From Treponema sp. J25 (GTDB lineage Bacteria; Spirochaetota; Spirochaetia; Treponematales; Breznakiellaceae), in NCBI RefSeq assembly GCF_004343725.1, contig NZ_PTQW01000005.1, positions 111,689 to 175,688 of the forward strand: 64,000 bases of DNA, written 5' to 3'. The translations under genes were made by a program, and so were the position numbers. The notes under the pieces are model-generated. The model was not told where the DNA came from and did not search any database. It was given only the letters and a program-made list of their open reading frames with translations. Within the stretch, counting starts at the first letter, position 1, and every line of letters starts with the position of its first letter. This document shows, in pieces, positions 9,637 through 18,278 of this stretch.

Positions 9637-10262
9637 ACAAACTCGAGGATCCCAAAATATTCTGGTTGATGGAAACTTACTTTTTCTTTGGGGAAGGAGC
9701 TCCAGCTGCCGTAGGAGGGCTTTTCTTCTTCGTTCAATATGATTCGATTAAGACTTATCCGCCACTGAGTTCCTGGTAATGGGGGCTCGGTACGCTCAAA
9801 ATCATGCCAGGGAAGGGCTAGTTCCAGGACCAGCGTCTTTTCTTGGGAATAATACTGGACGGTATATTGGGCGGTGCTTTTCCAGGGGTACTCAAATTCG
9901 ATTTCCTTGCCTTCCTGGGTATAGGCCTGGTAATCAAGTAGCGTACCAAGGGCGTTTATTTCCCAGGCCCAGTAGCGGCATCCCGGTGGCATAAGGAAAA
10001 CTTCAAGGCAGTCATCCCGAAAAACATCCGACTTCGGTTCGGTTCTCCGGGCTCGAAGAGTAGGGGCATACGCGTCAAACCGAACGTAGAGGAATTGGTC
10101 CGTATATCCTATTCGTACGCAGGTGGAATATTGCAGGGTATCATAACCCGCCCAGGGAAAATGGAACTCCTCTATGGCGGGTTTATCTTCTAGTTCCTTT
10201 CGAAGTTCCGGGGCATCGGGAGAGAAATCCCGGCCAAGGCGGTACGTACGGTAGTGCTTCAC
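9633..10262 (-). CDS. Carbohydrate-binding family 9-like domain protein
   Basis: A 209-residue protein formed almost entirely by a CBM9-like beta-sandwich: LYVRFDAYAPTLRA, the acidic DVFRDDCLEVFLMPPG, YWAWEINALGTLLD and the closing PEYFGILEF. Stand-alone proteins of this type are common, but their role is poorly known. No signal peptide is visible, so it is probably cytoplasmic and not a plant-wall binder. It uses a GTG start whose GTGA overlaps the adk stop by 4 bp, so it is coupled to adenylate kinase; the stop overlaps convergent dus. Function unknown; the family call is fairly sure. Confidence 0.8.
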   Translation of the reverse strand: MKHYRTYRLGRDFSPDAPELRKELEDKPAIEEFHFPWAGYDTLQYSTCVRIGYTDQFLYVRFDAYAPTLRARRTEPKSDVFRDDCLEVFLMPPGCRYWAWEINALGTLLDYQAYTQEGKEIEFEYPWKSTAQYTVQYYSQEKTLVLELALPWHDFERTEPPLPGTQWRISLNRIILNEEEKPSYGSWSSFPKEKVSFHQPEYFGILEFV

Positions 10263-10891
10263 CGTAAACCCAGGGCTTTTTTGAAGTTTTCTTCCACCAC
10301 TTCTACCGCAGGACGGGCATCCACATCGACCAGGAGACCTTTTTGACGATAGTACTCGATAAGAGGAGCCGTCTGGGCCCGATATACCTCGAGGCGTTTC
10401 TGGATGGCCTCGCTCCGATCATCATCACGAATGTAGAGCTCTCCTCCACAGCTATCGCAGATCCCCTCTTTTTTGGGTTTCTGAAACAGGACGTGGTAAT
10501 TGGCTCCGCAGTTTTTACATACCCGCCGACCCGAAAGCCGCTCGATTACCGCCGCATCGGGAATATCAAAATTGACGACCTTATCAATTTTAGAAAAGGT
10601 GGCAAGGGCCTCTGCCTGGGCAATGGTCCGGGGAAACCCATCGAGGATATACCCTTTTTTCGTATCCTCCTGACTGAGCCGTTCCCGCACGAGGGCCACG
10701 GTTGTCTCATCGTCTACGAGTTTCCCCTCATCGATAATCGCCTTTACCTTAAGTCCCAGGGGTGTTTTGGCTGCAATGGCGGCCCGAAAGATCGCTCCTG
10801 TAGAGATTTGGGGGATCCCCAAAATTTCTACCGCCCGGGCGGCTAATGTTCCTTTTCCTGCCCCCGGGGGACCTAAAAATATAAGATTCAT
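10259..10891 (-). CDS. adk: Adenylate kinase
   Basis: It interconverts ATP + AMP and 2 ADP in the cytoplasm. The 210-residue long-form enzyme has P-loop GPPGAGKGT (7-15), the AMP-site QISTGAIFR, GFPRTIAQAE at about 85-94, and a LID with two Cys pairs (VCKNCG and ICDSCG) expected to hold a structural zinc. DDDRSEAIQKRL closes the active site. The second position of the usual DNxEAxxxRL motif is Arg-Ser here, a modest variation. ATG at 10891. The downstream CBM9-like gene overlaps by 4 bp. Confidence 0.97.
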   Translation of the reverse strand: MNLIFLGPPGAGKGTLAARAVEILGIPQISTGAIFRAAIAAKTPLGLKVKAIIDEGKLVDDETTVALVRERLSQEDTKKGYILDGFPRTIAQAEALATFSKIDKVVNFDIPDAAVIERLSGRRVCKNCGANYHVLFQKPKKEGICDSCGGELYIRDDDRSEAIQKRLEVYRAQTAPLIEYYRQKGLLVDVDARPAVEVVEENFKKALGLR

Positions 10892-11104
10892 GGACTGCTC
10901 CTTACTGACATGAAGATACCAGGTCTTTTGTGGGACCCTTTGAATGCGTTCATAATGGAATAAAATTTCACTTTGAGCAAGGTGGCCCTTTGAAAATTCT
11001 GTAGTTCTAAAAGCGGTCCAAAGGGCGTAATGGTGAGTGGTATGGGTTTTCTCAAAGAATCGACTATGGGGGATGTAACCCTAAAAGATACAATAACAAA
11101 ACCC

Positions 11105-11133
11105 TTGACGGTTCCCTCCTTTTTTGCTATGGT
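11105..11133 (+). promoter_or_regulatory. Candidate promoter of the TrpX-type ABC operon
   Basis: TTGACG (11105-11110), a 17-bp spacer and TATGGT (11128-11133) lie about 30 bp before the first gene. A 6-bp hairpin (GTTTCT/AGAAAC, 11135-11152) and an AGGAGG ribosome-binding site follow. The rest of the 10892-11104 gap shows an 8-bp inverted repeat (GCCCTTTG at 10985 and CAAAGGGC at 11019) but no gene. Confidence 0.5.
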
Positions 11134-11166
11134 TGTTTCTGTTTATAGAAACGTAGGAGGAAAATA

Positions 11167-12171
11167 ATGAAACAAATCGATGGGTCCCTGCACAAAGGAC
11201 TGACTATTCTTTTTTTAGGATTAGGTCTCCTCATGGTCGAGGCTTGTACGCAGCGTGAAGGTCGGGCTCCTTCCGAACCCCGCATTGGAATTGCTAAGAT
11301 TGTTTCCCATCCCGCTCTGGATGCTTTGGAAAAGGGTGTTGTTGAAGAAATATCTGCCGCCTTCCCGAAGGCCCAGCTTGATGTGCAAAATGCTAACGGA
11401 GAGCCCGCCACGGCTACCCAGATTGCTCAAAAATTCAAGATGGATAAGGTGGATGTGGCTGTCGGTATTGCTACTCCTACCGCCATGGCCTTGGCAAATG
11501 TGATAAAGGACCGGCCTGTTATCTATTCAGCCGTTACTGACCCCGTGGCGGCGGGCCTCGTAGAAAGTTTTGATAAGGGAGGGGAGCATATCACGGGAAC
11601 CTCCGATCTACCCCCCTTGGAAGCCCAGATTGATACGCTTCTTGCCATTGCCCCGAATGTTAAGCGAATCGGTCATATCTACAATGCCGGCGAAGCCAAT
11701 TCGGTAACCACCGCAGAGCGCTCCCGGGCCTACTGTGAAAAAAAGGGCATCGACTTTGTGACCGCCACGGTTTCCAATTCAGCCGAAGTATCCCAGGCCT
11801 TGCAGTCCCTTATAGGAAGGGTCGATGGAATTTATCTTTCTACGGATAATACGGTCTTCTCTGCCATTTCCACCGTGGCGGATATCTGTTTAAAAAATAA
11901 GCTGCCCCTGGTTTCCGCCGATCCCAGTTCGGCAGAACAGGTCCCTGTTCTCGCGGCGGTGGGCTTTAATTATTATGAAATGGGAAAAGCTACTGGTCGC
12001 ATCGTGGTAGAGGTGCTACGGGGTAAAAAACCCAGCGAGATCCCCACCTATTTTGCCCGGGACCCTAAAGAGCAGGCCCTGGTTCTTAATCTTGATGTGG
12101 CAAAAGCCCTGGGACTTACTATCCCGGAGGATCTGGTACAACGGGCTTCTCTTGTGCTAGGCTCCCGGTAA
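11167..12171 (+). CDS. ABC transporter substrate-binding lipoprotein, ABC_sub_bind/TrpX type
   Basis: A periplasmic receptor for a small molecule, possibly an aromatic amino acid. A signal peptide with lipobox VEAC places the lipidated Cys at residue 27. The mature part is a PF04392-type two-lobed fold: RIGIAKIVSHPALDALEKGV at the start, GIATPTAMA, YSAVTDPVAAGLV, GTSDLPPLEAQIDTL, and YLSTDNTVFSAI, which are characteristic for this family. It is first of a three-gene operon, 1 bp before the permease. Substrate: the TrpXYZ precedent (streptococci) suggests tryptophan, but members with other ligands exist; no T-box or other amino-acid leader is visible upstream. Confidence 0.88.
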   Translation: MKQIDGSLHKGLTILFLGLGLLMVEACTQREGRAPSEPRIGIAKIVSHPALDALEKGVVEEISAAFPKAQLDVQNANGEPATATQIAQKFKMDKVDVAVGIATPTAMALANVIKDRPVIYSAVTDPVAAGLVESFDKGGEHITGTSDLPPLEAQIDTLLAIAPNVKRIGHIYNAGEANSVTTAERSRAYCEKKGIDFVTATVSNSAEVSQALQSLIGRVDGIYLSTDNTVFSAISTVADICLKNKLPLVSADPSSAEQVPVLAAVGFNYYEMGKATGRIVVEVLRGKKPSEIPTYFARDPKEQALVLNLDVAKALGLTIPEDLVQRASLVLGSR

Positions 12172-12172
12172 G

Positions 12173-13201
12173 ATGATTGAGGCTATTATTGTCGAAGGAC
12201 TCGTATACGGCATTCTTGCGATTGGTGTTTTTATTAGCTTTCGGGTGCTGGACTTCCCCGATCTCACCGTAGAAGGTTCCTTTCCTCTCGGCGCGGCGGT
12301 TGCCGCTGCCGCAGTGGTGGGAAAGACCCCCTTTTTTATGGCGGCGGCCCTTGCTCTTCTTGCAGGGGCCCTGGCAGGTATAGGGACAGCGCTCATCCAT
12401 ACCCGCTTTCGGGTGCCCCCTCTTTTGGCGGGTATTGTTATGATGACGGCCCTCTATTCTGTCAATTTGAGAGTGATGGGGGGCCGATCTAACATTCAGT
12501 TGATTGGCCATCGTCCCTTGATAGAGTTTAGTACTACGTGGATCCCTGGGCTTCCTGCTGACGTAGGGGAGGCCCTCTTTTTCGTGGTGGTGGTAGGGCT
12601 TTTCATTGGGCTCCTTGACCTGTTTTTTCATACCGAACTCGGACTTACCATGGGGGCCCTGGGAGATAATGAGCAGATGGTCATTGCCTCCGCCTCGAAT
12701 CCCGACACGATAAAACTCATTGGGGTTGCCCTTTCGAATTCCCTGGTGGCCTTTGCGGGCGCCCTGGCAAGCCAGCATCACGGCTTTGCCGATGTAAACC
12801 TGGGAGCAGGGGTGGTTGCCCTGGGGCTTGCCTCGGTGATGCTGGGGGAGATTCTTTTTCGGAGTAACCGAATCGGAGCCCAGCTAGTACGGGTAGTGCT
12901 GGGAGCCCTCTTGTTTAAGGCCATCATGTTTGCCGCCCGTTACTATGGGTATGTGGCGGGGATCACCCCCAATGACCTAAGACTTCTGACGGCTCTGATG
13001 ATTATTCTTTCGCTGGCGATTGGTAGATGGAAAAACCGTTCTCTTGACCGCCGGAGTTATCGCCGCAGTCGGAGCGGGTTTGTCCCATTGCTCCGGGAGG
13101 AGGGAAATATATCTTTGGGGCGAGAGCCAGGTAAATCCGGCGAAGGTCCATTCATGCGGAAAGGTTCTTCCTCTGGAACAAAGGGAGCCCAGGATGATTG
13201 A
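12173..13201 (+). CDS. ABC transporter permease, TrpY/LivH-like, with odd C-terminal tail
   Basis: The membrane subunit that pairs with the preceding binding protein. Residues 1 to about 282 hold eight or so hydrophobic segments in the pattern of branched-chain-type permeases (opening EGLVYGILAIGVFISFRVLDF, TVEGSFPLGAAVAAAA; later GFADVNLGAGVVALGLASVM with the EAA-like coupling region). After LAIGRWKN the frame gives about 60 strongly basic, hydrophilic residues (SLDRRSYRRSRSG onward) that look unlike a permease end. Another frame over the same bases reads a hydrophobic stretch (KTVLLTAGVIAAVGAGLS), hinting at a frameshift or a recently extended reading frame. It overlaps the ATPase by 8 bp. 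Confidence 0.88.
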   Translation: MIEAIIVEGLVYGILAIGVFISFRVLDFPDLTVEGSFPLGAAVAAAAVVGKTPFFMAAALALLAGALAGIGTALIHTRFRVPPLLAGIVMMTALYSVNLRVMGGRSNIQLIGHRPLIEFSTTWIPGLPADVGEALFFVVVVGLFIGLLDLFFHTELGLTMGALGDNEQMVIASASNPDTIKLIGVALSNSLVAFAGALASQHHGFADVNLGAGVVALGLASVMLGEILFRSNRIGAQLVRVVLGALLFKAIMFAARYYGYVAGITPNDLRLLTALMIILSLAIGRWKNRSLDRRSYRRSRSGFVPLLREEGNISLGREPGKSGEGPFMRKGSSSGTKGAQDD

Positions 13202-13985
13202 GTTACAGCAGGTTTCGGTGATTTTTAATCCGGGGACCCAGGATGAACGGCGGGCCCTTCAGGAGGTGAATCTTACCATTCAAAAAGGGGACTTTCTCAC
13301 CGTTATTGGATCAAATGGGGCGGGAAAAAGTACGCTCCTTAACGTGATTGCCGGTTCCATCAGTCCGGTAAAGGGGCGCATCTTAATAGAAGGGAAGGAC
13401 CGCACGGGGGAAGCCGAATTTCGTCGGGCCCGAGTGATTGGCCGGGTGTATCAGAATCCCCTGGCGGGAACCGCCGCGGAGATGACCGTGGAAGACAACT
13501 TGGCAATTGCGCTCAAAAAAGGAAGAAAAACCCTCAGGCTTGGGTTAAACACGAAGATCCGTAGTCGTCTTCGGGATGCCCTTGCCCAGCTTGATATGGG
13601 GCTAGAGCATCGCATGAAGGAAAATGTGAGTCGCCTCTCCGGCGGCCAACGCCAGGCCTTGACCCTCCTTATGGCGGTTCTCTCCTCGCCGGCCATCCTT
13701 CTCTTAGATGAACATACCGCTGCCCTGGATCCGGCGAATGCTGAGAAAGTGATGTCCTTAACCCAACATTTTGCCCGGGAGTATAATCTCTCGGTGCTCA
13801 TGGTAACCCACGATATGGCAGAGGCCCTTGCTATTGGAAACCGGCTTATCATGATGGACCGGGGAGAAATCATTTACGAATGCCAGGGTGAAGAAAAACA
13901 GCACCTTACGGTGGATATGCTGGTAGAACGGTTTCGTCGCCTCCGTCACCGGGACTTTGCGGGGGACGCGGCCCTCCTGGGATAA
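13194..13985 (+). CDS. ABC transporter ATP-binding protein
   Basis: It powers the TrpX-type system. The 263-residue ATPase has Walker A GSNGAGKST at about 37-45, Q-loop VYQNPLAGTAAEMT, signature RLSGGQRQ, Walker B AILLLDEHTAALD and a switch His in VTHDMAEALA. The Walker B glutamate is followed by His (LLDEHTAALDP) rather than the usual Pro, as often in this subfamily. The start is ATG 13194 after AAGGGAG, inside the permease tail; the frame stays open upstream to 13020, but those residues are not family-like. It is last in the operon and converges on the GH105 gene with only a few bases between stops. Confidence 0.93.
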   Translation: MIELQQVSVIFNPGTQDERRALQEVNLTIQKGDFLTVIGSNGAGKSTLLNVIAGSISPVKGRILIEGKDRTGEAEFRRARVIGRVYQNPLAGTAAEMTVEDNLAIALKKGRKTLRLGLNTKIRSRLRDALAQLDMGLEHRMKENVSRLSGGQRQALTLLMAVLSSPAILLLDEHTAALDPANAEKVMSLTQHFAREYNLSVLMVTHDMAEALAIGNRLIMMDRGEIIYECQGEEKQHLTVDMLVERFRRLRHRDFAGDAALLG

Positions 13986-13989
13986 AAGA

Positions 13990-15066
13990 TTATCGGAGGT
14001 TTCCTAGCTCAGCACAGGCAAAAAGAAAGGCCCCTACACCATGGAGATCATTTACCTGTCGGGGCCGATTGACATAGTGGGTGTAATCTCCCACGCCGGT
14101 GCCGATGCAAATATCGGGTATCTGAACCATGCCGCGGGAGTCAATAGTGACCCTTCCTGAAATCCCTTCCCAGCTTTTTTTAAGAACTTCCTGGTAAGAG
14201 GGTGAAAGGTAGCCAAGACGAATGGCCTTGGCAATACCGTAAGTAAACAAGCAAGAACAGGAGAGTTCTATCCAGTTGTCTGTTCTATCCCCTTTATCAA
14301 GAACCTGATACCAGAGCCCTGTGCTGGTATCCTGAAAGTGAACGATCGCTGCAACTAACTCTTTATGCCACTGGATAAGCTGCCGCCGTTTGGGATGTTG
14401 GAAAGGGAGCCACTCCAGCATATCAGGGAGGGCTGCACAGACCCAGCCTATTGCTCGTCCCCAAAATTCGGGGGAGCATCCCGTTTCTGGATTTGCCCAG
14501 CCAGCTTTTCGTGATTCGTCCCATGCATGATACAAAAGACCCGTTTTTGTGTCTTTACAGTGTTTAAACATCACTTCTAAATGGGTAAGGGAGGGTTCAA
14601 AAATCTCTGGTTTGTTAAAAGTAATTCCGTACCGGCATGCCAGGGGGCCCTGCATGTAAATGTGGTCAAGCCACACTTGATGAGGGCAATCTTCCTTGTG
14701 CCAGAAGGCCCCCTCACTTGTGCGACTCCACCCCTGATAAATCTTTATGATCCTGTCGAGGGCTTTTTGGTACTTTTTTTCTCCCGTCTCTGCTAAAAGA
14801 TTAAAGAGAAGAATTCCAGCCTGGACGTCATCTGCCTGATCAGTGTTAAATTCGATGTGCTCTTCATCGATAATGATGCTGTCCACCCAATTTTTTATGT
14901 ATTCGAAGTATTCTTTCTTATGGGTCTTGTGCCAGATCATTTCCATTCCCAAAAGGAATACTCCCTGGTGGTAGTGAAAGCGCCCCACTGGTGGAAGTTG
15001 GGATGCCTCATAGGTGGCCATCATGGTCTCACAGGTTTTCTCGGCTATAGAAAAAGGATCCTGCAT
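13990..15066 (-). CDS. GH105 unsaturated rhamnogalacturonyl hydrolase (copy 1)
   Basis: It removes the 4,5-unsaturated galacturonyl residue left by rhamnogalacturonan or pectate lyases, by hydrating the double bond (GH88/GH105 chemistry). About 358 residues form an (alpha/alpha)6 barrel. EFNTDQADDVQAG carries the first conserved Asp region and HQVWLDHIYMQGPL the presumed catalytic Asp (equivalent to YteR Asp143); the aromatic-rich EFWGRAIGW segment is also typical. No signal peptide, so it acts on imported oligomers. The start is ATG 15066 after GGAGGAG; an in-frame ATG at 15105 lies inside the preceding gene. It is the last gene of the minus-strand operon that begins with the LplB-like permease. 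Confidence 0.88.
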   Translation of the reverse strand: MQDPFSIAEKTCETMMATYEASQLPPVGRFHYHQGVFLLGMEMIWHKTHKKEYFEYIKNWVDSIIIDEEHIEFNTDQADDVQAGILLFNLLAETGEKKYQKALDRIIKIYQGWSRTSEGAFWHKEDCPHQVWLDHIYMQGPLACRYGITFNKPEIFEPSLTHLEVMFKHCKDTKTGLLYHAWDESRKAGWANPETGCSPEFWGRAIGWVCAALPDMLEWLPFQHPKRRQLIQWHKELVAAIVHFQDTSTGLWYQVLDKGDRTDNWIELSCSCLFTYGIAKAIRLGYLSPSYQEVLKKSWEGISGRVTIDSRGMVQIPDICIGTGVGDYTHYVNRPRQVNDLHGVGAFLFACAELGNLR

Positions 15067-15089
15067 TTTTTCTCCTCCGTTGTTTTTCT

Positions 15090-18000
15090 CTAAGTATCGT
15101 TGCATCGTAGGTACCGTTGTGCGTGAAAATCATAATACATACCTTCAAAATATCCTAGGCGAGTTGTAGCTACTTCCAGAATATAGTGATTAATTCCCTG
15201 CTGAAGATGTTGGGAAGAAAGTTCCCACACAAAGGGATGCCAGGCTCGTCGTCCCAGGTCGAATCCGTTTACCCATAGATGACTGGCCGCTCTCCACCTG
15301 CTATCTGGAATCCTAATCTGTATGTTTACTCCTTTTTTATTCTGGGGTTCCCACATAAAGGTACCCCCATAGCGAATATATCCTGCGTAGTGGGGGTAGC
15401 CGTAGTTCTGTGGTTCCAGGGGACCCCCCTGTTTTATAAGGGGGACCAGGGTTGGTACGGTAGGAACACCAGGGTCTCCAAATCCGATAGACTTCTTATT
15501 CCCCCTTTTAGATAAAAGAACTGAGAACTGTCCTGCCAGGTGTGGGGCAGCTCGCAACCCCTGCCCTTCTTTTTGAGAAGTAAGTCGTATTTCTAATTTG
15601 TTCAATCCCTCTCTGGGTGTGCCAAGTTTGATACAATAAGTTTCAAGACCATCAAAGGATAAAAAGAATTCATTAGTGGAATTGCCAGAAGAAAATGGAG
15701 CATAATCCGTAATATCAATATGTTGTTCATTAAAATACAATGTCCAGTCCCCTGTGAGGCTGCCCTTTTCAATCAGAAAGGTAAGAGGTCCCGTAAAATC
15801 CTGACAGTAGAATTCATAAAAATAGGTGACTGCTTGAGGAGGGAACAGAAGTTCCTTGGAGTTCCCAAAACGATCTTTAATACGAAGGGGTAGCCGAAGA
15901 TTTCCCCGACTACATTGATCGATAAGCGGCATAGGTTCCACGAGTATAGTTTCTTCTGTCCCCTCTAGTTTCAGAATCCATCGGTCCAACAGGAGCGTAT
16001 TCTCTGAGAGAATTTCTATACTATGGGGAGCTTTGATATCAAGATCGATAACCTCATAAGAAGGGATGTTTTCTGTATTAGAAAAGTTACTATCAGGCTT
16101 ATAAGCTGTAACGCTGGTTTTGTGAGAATAAGATTTTCTCTGTGGCGAAAAACTGATGTATCGACTTTCAAATGGAGCAAGGTGTACCACCTGGGAATTT
16201 GTAACCCCCAATGCGGCCTTTTTATGAACTGGTCCACAAATAAGTACCGTTTTCTCTTCAGGTAAAGGGTTAATCACAAACAACCAGGAGGACTTCTTAC
16301 GTTGATAAAGCATCCCTTGCACCTCGGTTGCTTCTTGTCCTTTCTGGGAGTTCTGGACATACTGAATAGAAAAATCCCTTAAACCAGCCTCTTCTAAAAC
16401 ATCGGGTATGTCTGAAATATTCTGGATTACCCGTGAGTGTTTCCAAAGTTCTTCCCATGCCTCAAGGGAAACCTCCCCAATAGTGTTCATGGGGGCTTTC
16501 CCACACCAGAGGAATTTTCCTCCTGTTTCAAGGAATGTTAGAGCTTTGTGATATACGCCATCTTCAATGGCATGACAGGGGGGTATAATAACACATTCAA
16601 AACGTTGGTCCCCTATTTTTATCTCCCCCTTTTTCACAGAAGCCTTCTGAAATAGTTCGGGGTCAACAATCCAAAAATCAAAATGATGAGAAAAAAGAAT
16701 ATTCTGAAGTTCCGCAAAGGATGCAGCTTCTTCCTTTTGTTTAGAAGAACCAAAAGGAAGACTCCATTGAGAGGTAACGGGATCGAGAAGGAGAATGCGT
16801 GGGCATCGATCCCGATTATTTGTCCATTTGAGGATCTCTACTACGTACTCTGAAAGGAGGTCCTGATAAGACCACCATGGCATTTGAAGAAATGAGGAAG
16901 GGGGGGCGTCATGCTTGGTAAGGGCTGCAGTGGTATAATAATAGGCATGGGGAACAAAAAAGTTAATTCCCTGCAGGGCGAGGCGGTCGTAGGTCCATTT
17001 CATATCCTGGATATCCATGCCCCAGCCAATGCTGTGAAAGGCTTCACACAAACAGTGTGTTTTGCCATATAAACGGGCTGCGGATGTAAGAATTCGAGGA
17101 TTTGCACGATAACGGGCAGGAAGATCTTCCGGGGGTTCGCCTGCCTTTTGGTGTCCCGTATCGATGCCGGGGATATCCATATACCTGAGTTGACTGCTAC
17201 GGAGAATCGGTTTTTCTCCAATATAATACAGGTTATGTTTACGACACCAGTCTCCAATAGTTTGGTCATAGCTTTTGATAAAGCCGTCGGTAAGGCTTTT
17301 CATAAAGCGATAACGAACCTTTGCACCGTTAGGGAATGATGTTTCTGTGAGAGCCGGTAAAAGGGGCAAAAGTTCCTCGTGCCAGTCTTGCCAATAAAGG
17401 GTGGGTATTTGGGGTGACCAGGGGATCCCCGCCCCTTCAAAACCAATAGGGTGTACTTCATCGGTAAAAAAACCTTTAATGGTTTTTCCAAATTCATCGC
17501 CTAACTCTTCTCGGTACCGTTCATGGGTAAGTTGAATAAAGTAGGAAACCGCCTCAGGATTTAGGGGATCTGGAAAGCGATCGTAATATTTATGTCCTCG
17601 TAAAGGAACTTCCTCGGCAATATAAACATAATACGACGGGGCAAGCGCTTTATCGTTCCTCAGGGATAAAGGATGAGGATCTCCTTTTATGAGTTTTTCT
17701 TTATTTTCTAGCTTGGTAGTGTCCCAATCAAGATAGAGGGTCGGTTCACAAGCGAGAAATCGTTTTTGATTTAGACTAGTAAGCCCGGTGTTATGAAAAA
17801 CCTCGTTTGTAAAGAGGGTCCCTATATATGGTACGAGATCAATTTCCTTTTCCCAATCAGGCTGTCTAGGATTCCCCTTGTCCTGCAGGGGATATGCCCG
17901 AGCCCAAAGCACTCTTCCCCACTCAAGGGGAAACTGAGTTCTAGTACCTCTGGTAACCTCAAAGGTGTATATTTTTAGCTCCTTTGCCTCAAATTCAGGA

Positions 18001-18278
18001 TGTTCTAAAACAACTCGCCCTCCTGCCGCAAGGCTAGGATAGGGATATTCATCGTAAAGCCAGATTTGCATACCCAGTCGTTTGGCTTCTCTTACGATTT
18101 GTCGAACGAGTCTGAACCAGTTTTGTGAAAGATAGGGTATACGAAGCCCCTGACGAGCACAGATAATACAGGCCTGGATTCCTTTTTGGTGCATGACCCT
18201 AAGTTGTTCTATGAGATGTTCTTCTTTTATTTCTCCATTCCAGAACCAGAATGGGGCAATAGGGAAAAGGTCATTCAT
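15090..18278 (-). CDS. Large glycoside hydrolase, GH106-like (alpha-L-rhamnosidase type)
   Basis: A 1,062-residue cytoplasmic hydrolase (no signal peptide). The N-terminal barrel opens with APFWFWNGEIKEEHLIEQL and MQIWLYDEYPYPSLAAGG, a pattern I associate with GH106-like rhamnosidases and their relatives. FFTDEVHPIGF (about 290) holds a candidate acidic catalytic pair, and GEKPILRSSQ and CEAFHSIGWGMD follow. The C-terminal about 150 residues look like a galactose-binding beta-sandwich (HLWVNGFDLGRRAWH). Genes around it (GH105, pectin-type transporters) support a rhamnogalacturonan role. It overlaps the AraC regulator gene by 8 bp. The exact GH family and specificity are uncertain; other members of this superfamily act on different deoxysugars. 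Confidence 0.7.
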   Translation of the reverse strand: MNDLFPIAPFWFWNGEIKEEHLIEQLRVMHQKGIQACIICARQGLRIPYLSQNWFRLVRQIVREAKRLGMQIWLYDEYPYPSLAAGGRVVLEHPEFEAKELKIYTFEVTRGTRTQFPLEWGRVLWARAYPLQDKGNPRQPDWEKEIDLVPYIGTLFTNEVFHNTGLTSLNQKRFLACEPTLYLDWDTTKLENKEKLIKGDPHPLSLRNDKALAPSYYVYIAEEVPLRGHKYYDRFPDPLNPEAVSYFIQLTHERYREELGDEFGKTIKGFFTDEVHPIGFEGAGIPWSPQIPTLYWQDWHEELLPLLPALTETSFPNGAKVRYRFMKSLTDGFIKSYDQTIGDWCRKHNLYYIGEKPILRSSQLRYMDIPGIDTGHQKAGEPPEDLPARYRANPRILTSAARLYGKTHCLCEAFHSIGWGMDIQDMKWTYDRLALQGINFFVPHAYYYTTAALTKHDAPPSSFLQMPWWSYQDLLSEYVVEILKWTNNRDRCPRILLLDPVTSQWSLPFGSSKQKEEAASFAELQNILFSHHFDFWIVDPELFQKASVKKGEIKIGDQRFECVIIPPCHAIEDGVYHKALTFLETGGKFLWCGKAPMNTIGEVSLEAWEELWKHSRVIQNISDIPDVLEEAGLRDFSIQYVQNSQKGQEATEVQGMLYQRKKSSWLFVINPLPEEKTVLICGPVHKKAALGVTNSQVVHLAPFESRYISFSPQRKSYSHKTSVTAYKPDSNFSNTENIPSYEVIDLDIKAPHSIEILSENTLLLDRWILKLEGTEETILVEPMPLIDQCSRGNLRLPLRIKDRFGNSKELLFPPQAVTYFYEFYCQDFTGPLTFLIEKGSLTGDWTLYFNEQHIDITDYAPFSSGNSTNEFFLSFDGLETYCIKLGTPREGLNKLEIRLTSQKEGQGLRAAPHLAGQFSVLLSKRGNKKSIGFGDPGVPTVPTLVPLIKQGGPLEPQNYGYPHYAGYIRYGGTFMWEPQNKKGVNIQIRIPDSRWRAASHLWVNGFDLGRRAWHPFVWELSSQHLQQGINHYILEVATTRLGYFEGMYYDFHAQRYLRCNDT

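Noticed and set aside
11135..11152. Hairpin before the TrpX-type operon as a T-box or amino-acid riboswitch
   Set aside because: The stem is only 6 bp and no T-box sequence or antiterminator arrangement is visible.
12119..12781. 220-codon minus-strand frame
   Set aside because: Antisense to the ABC permease; residues are low-complexity His/Lys/Arg as expected of a shadow frame.
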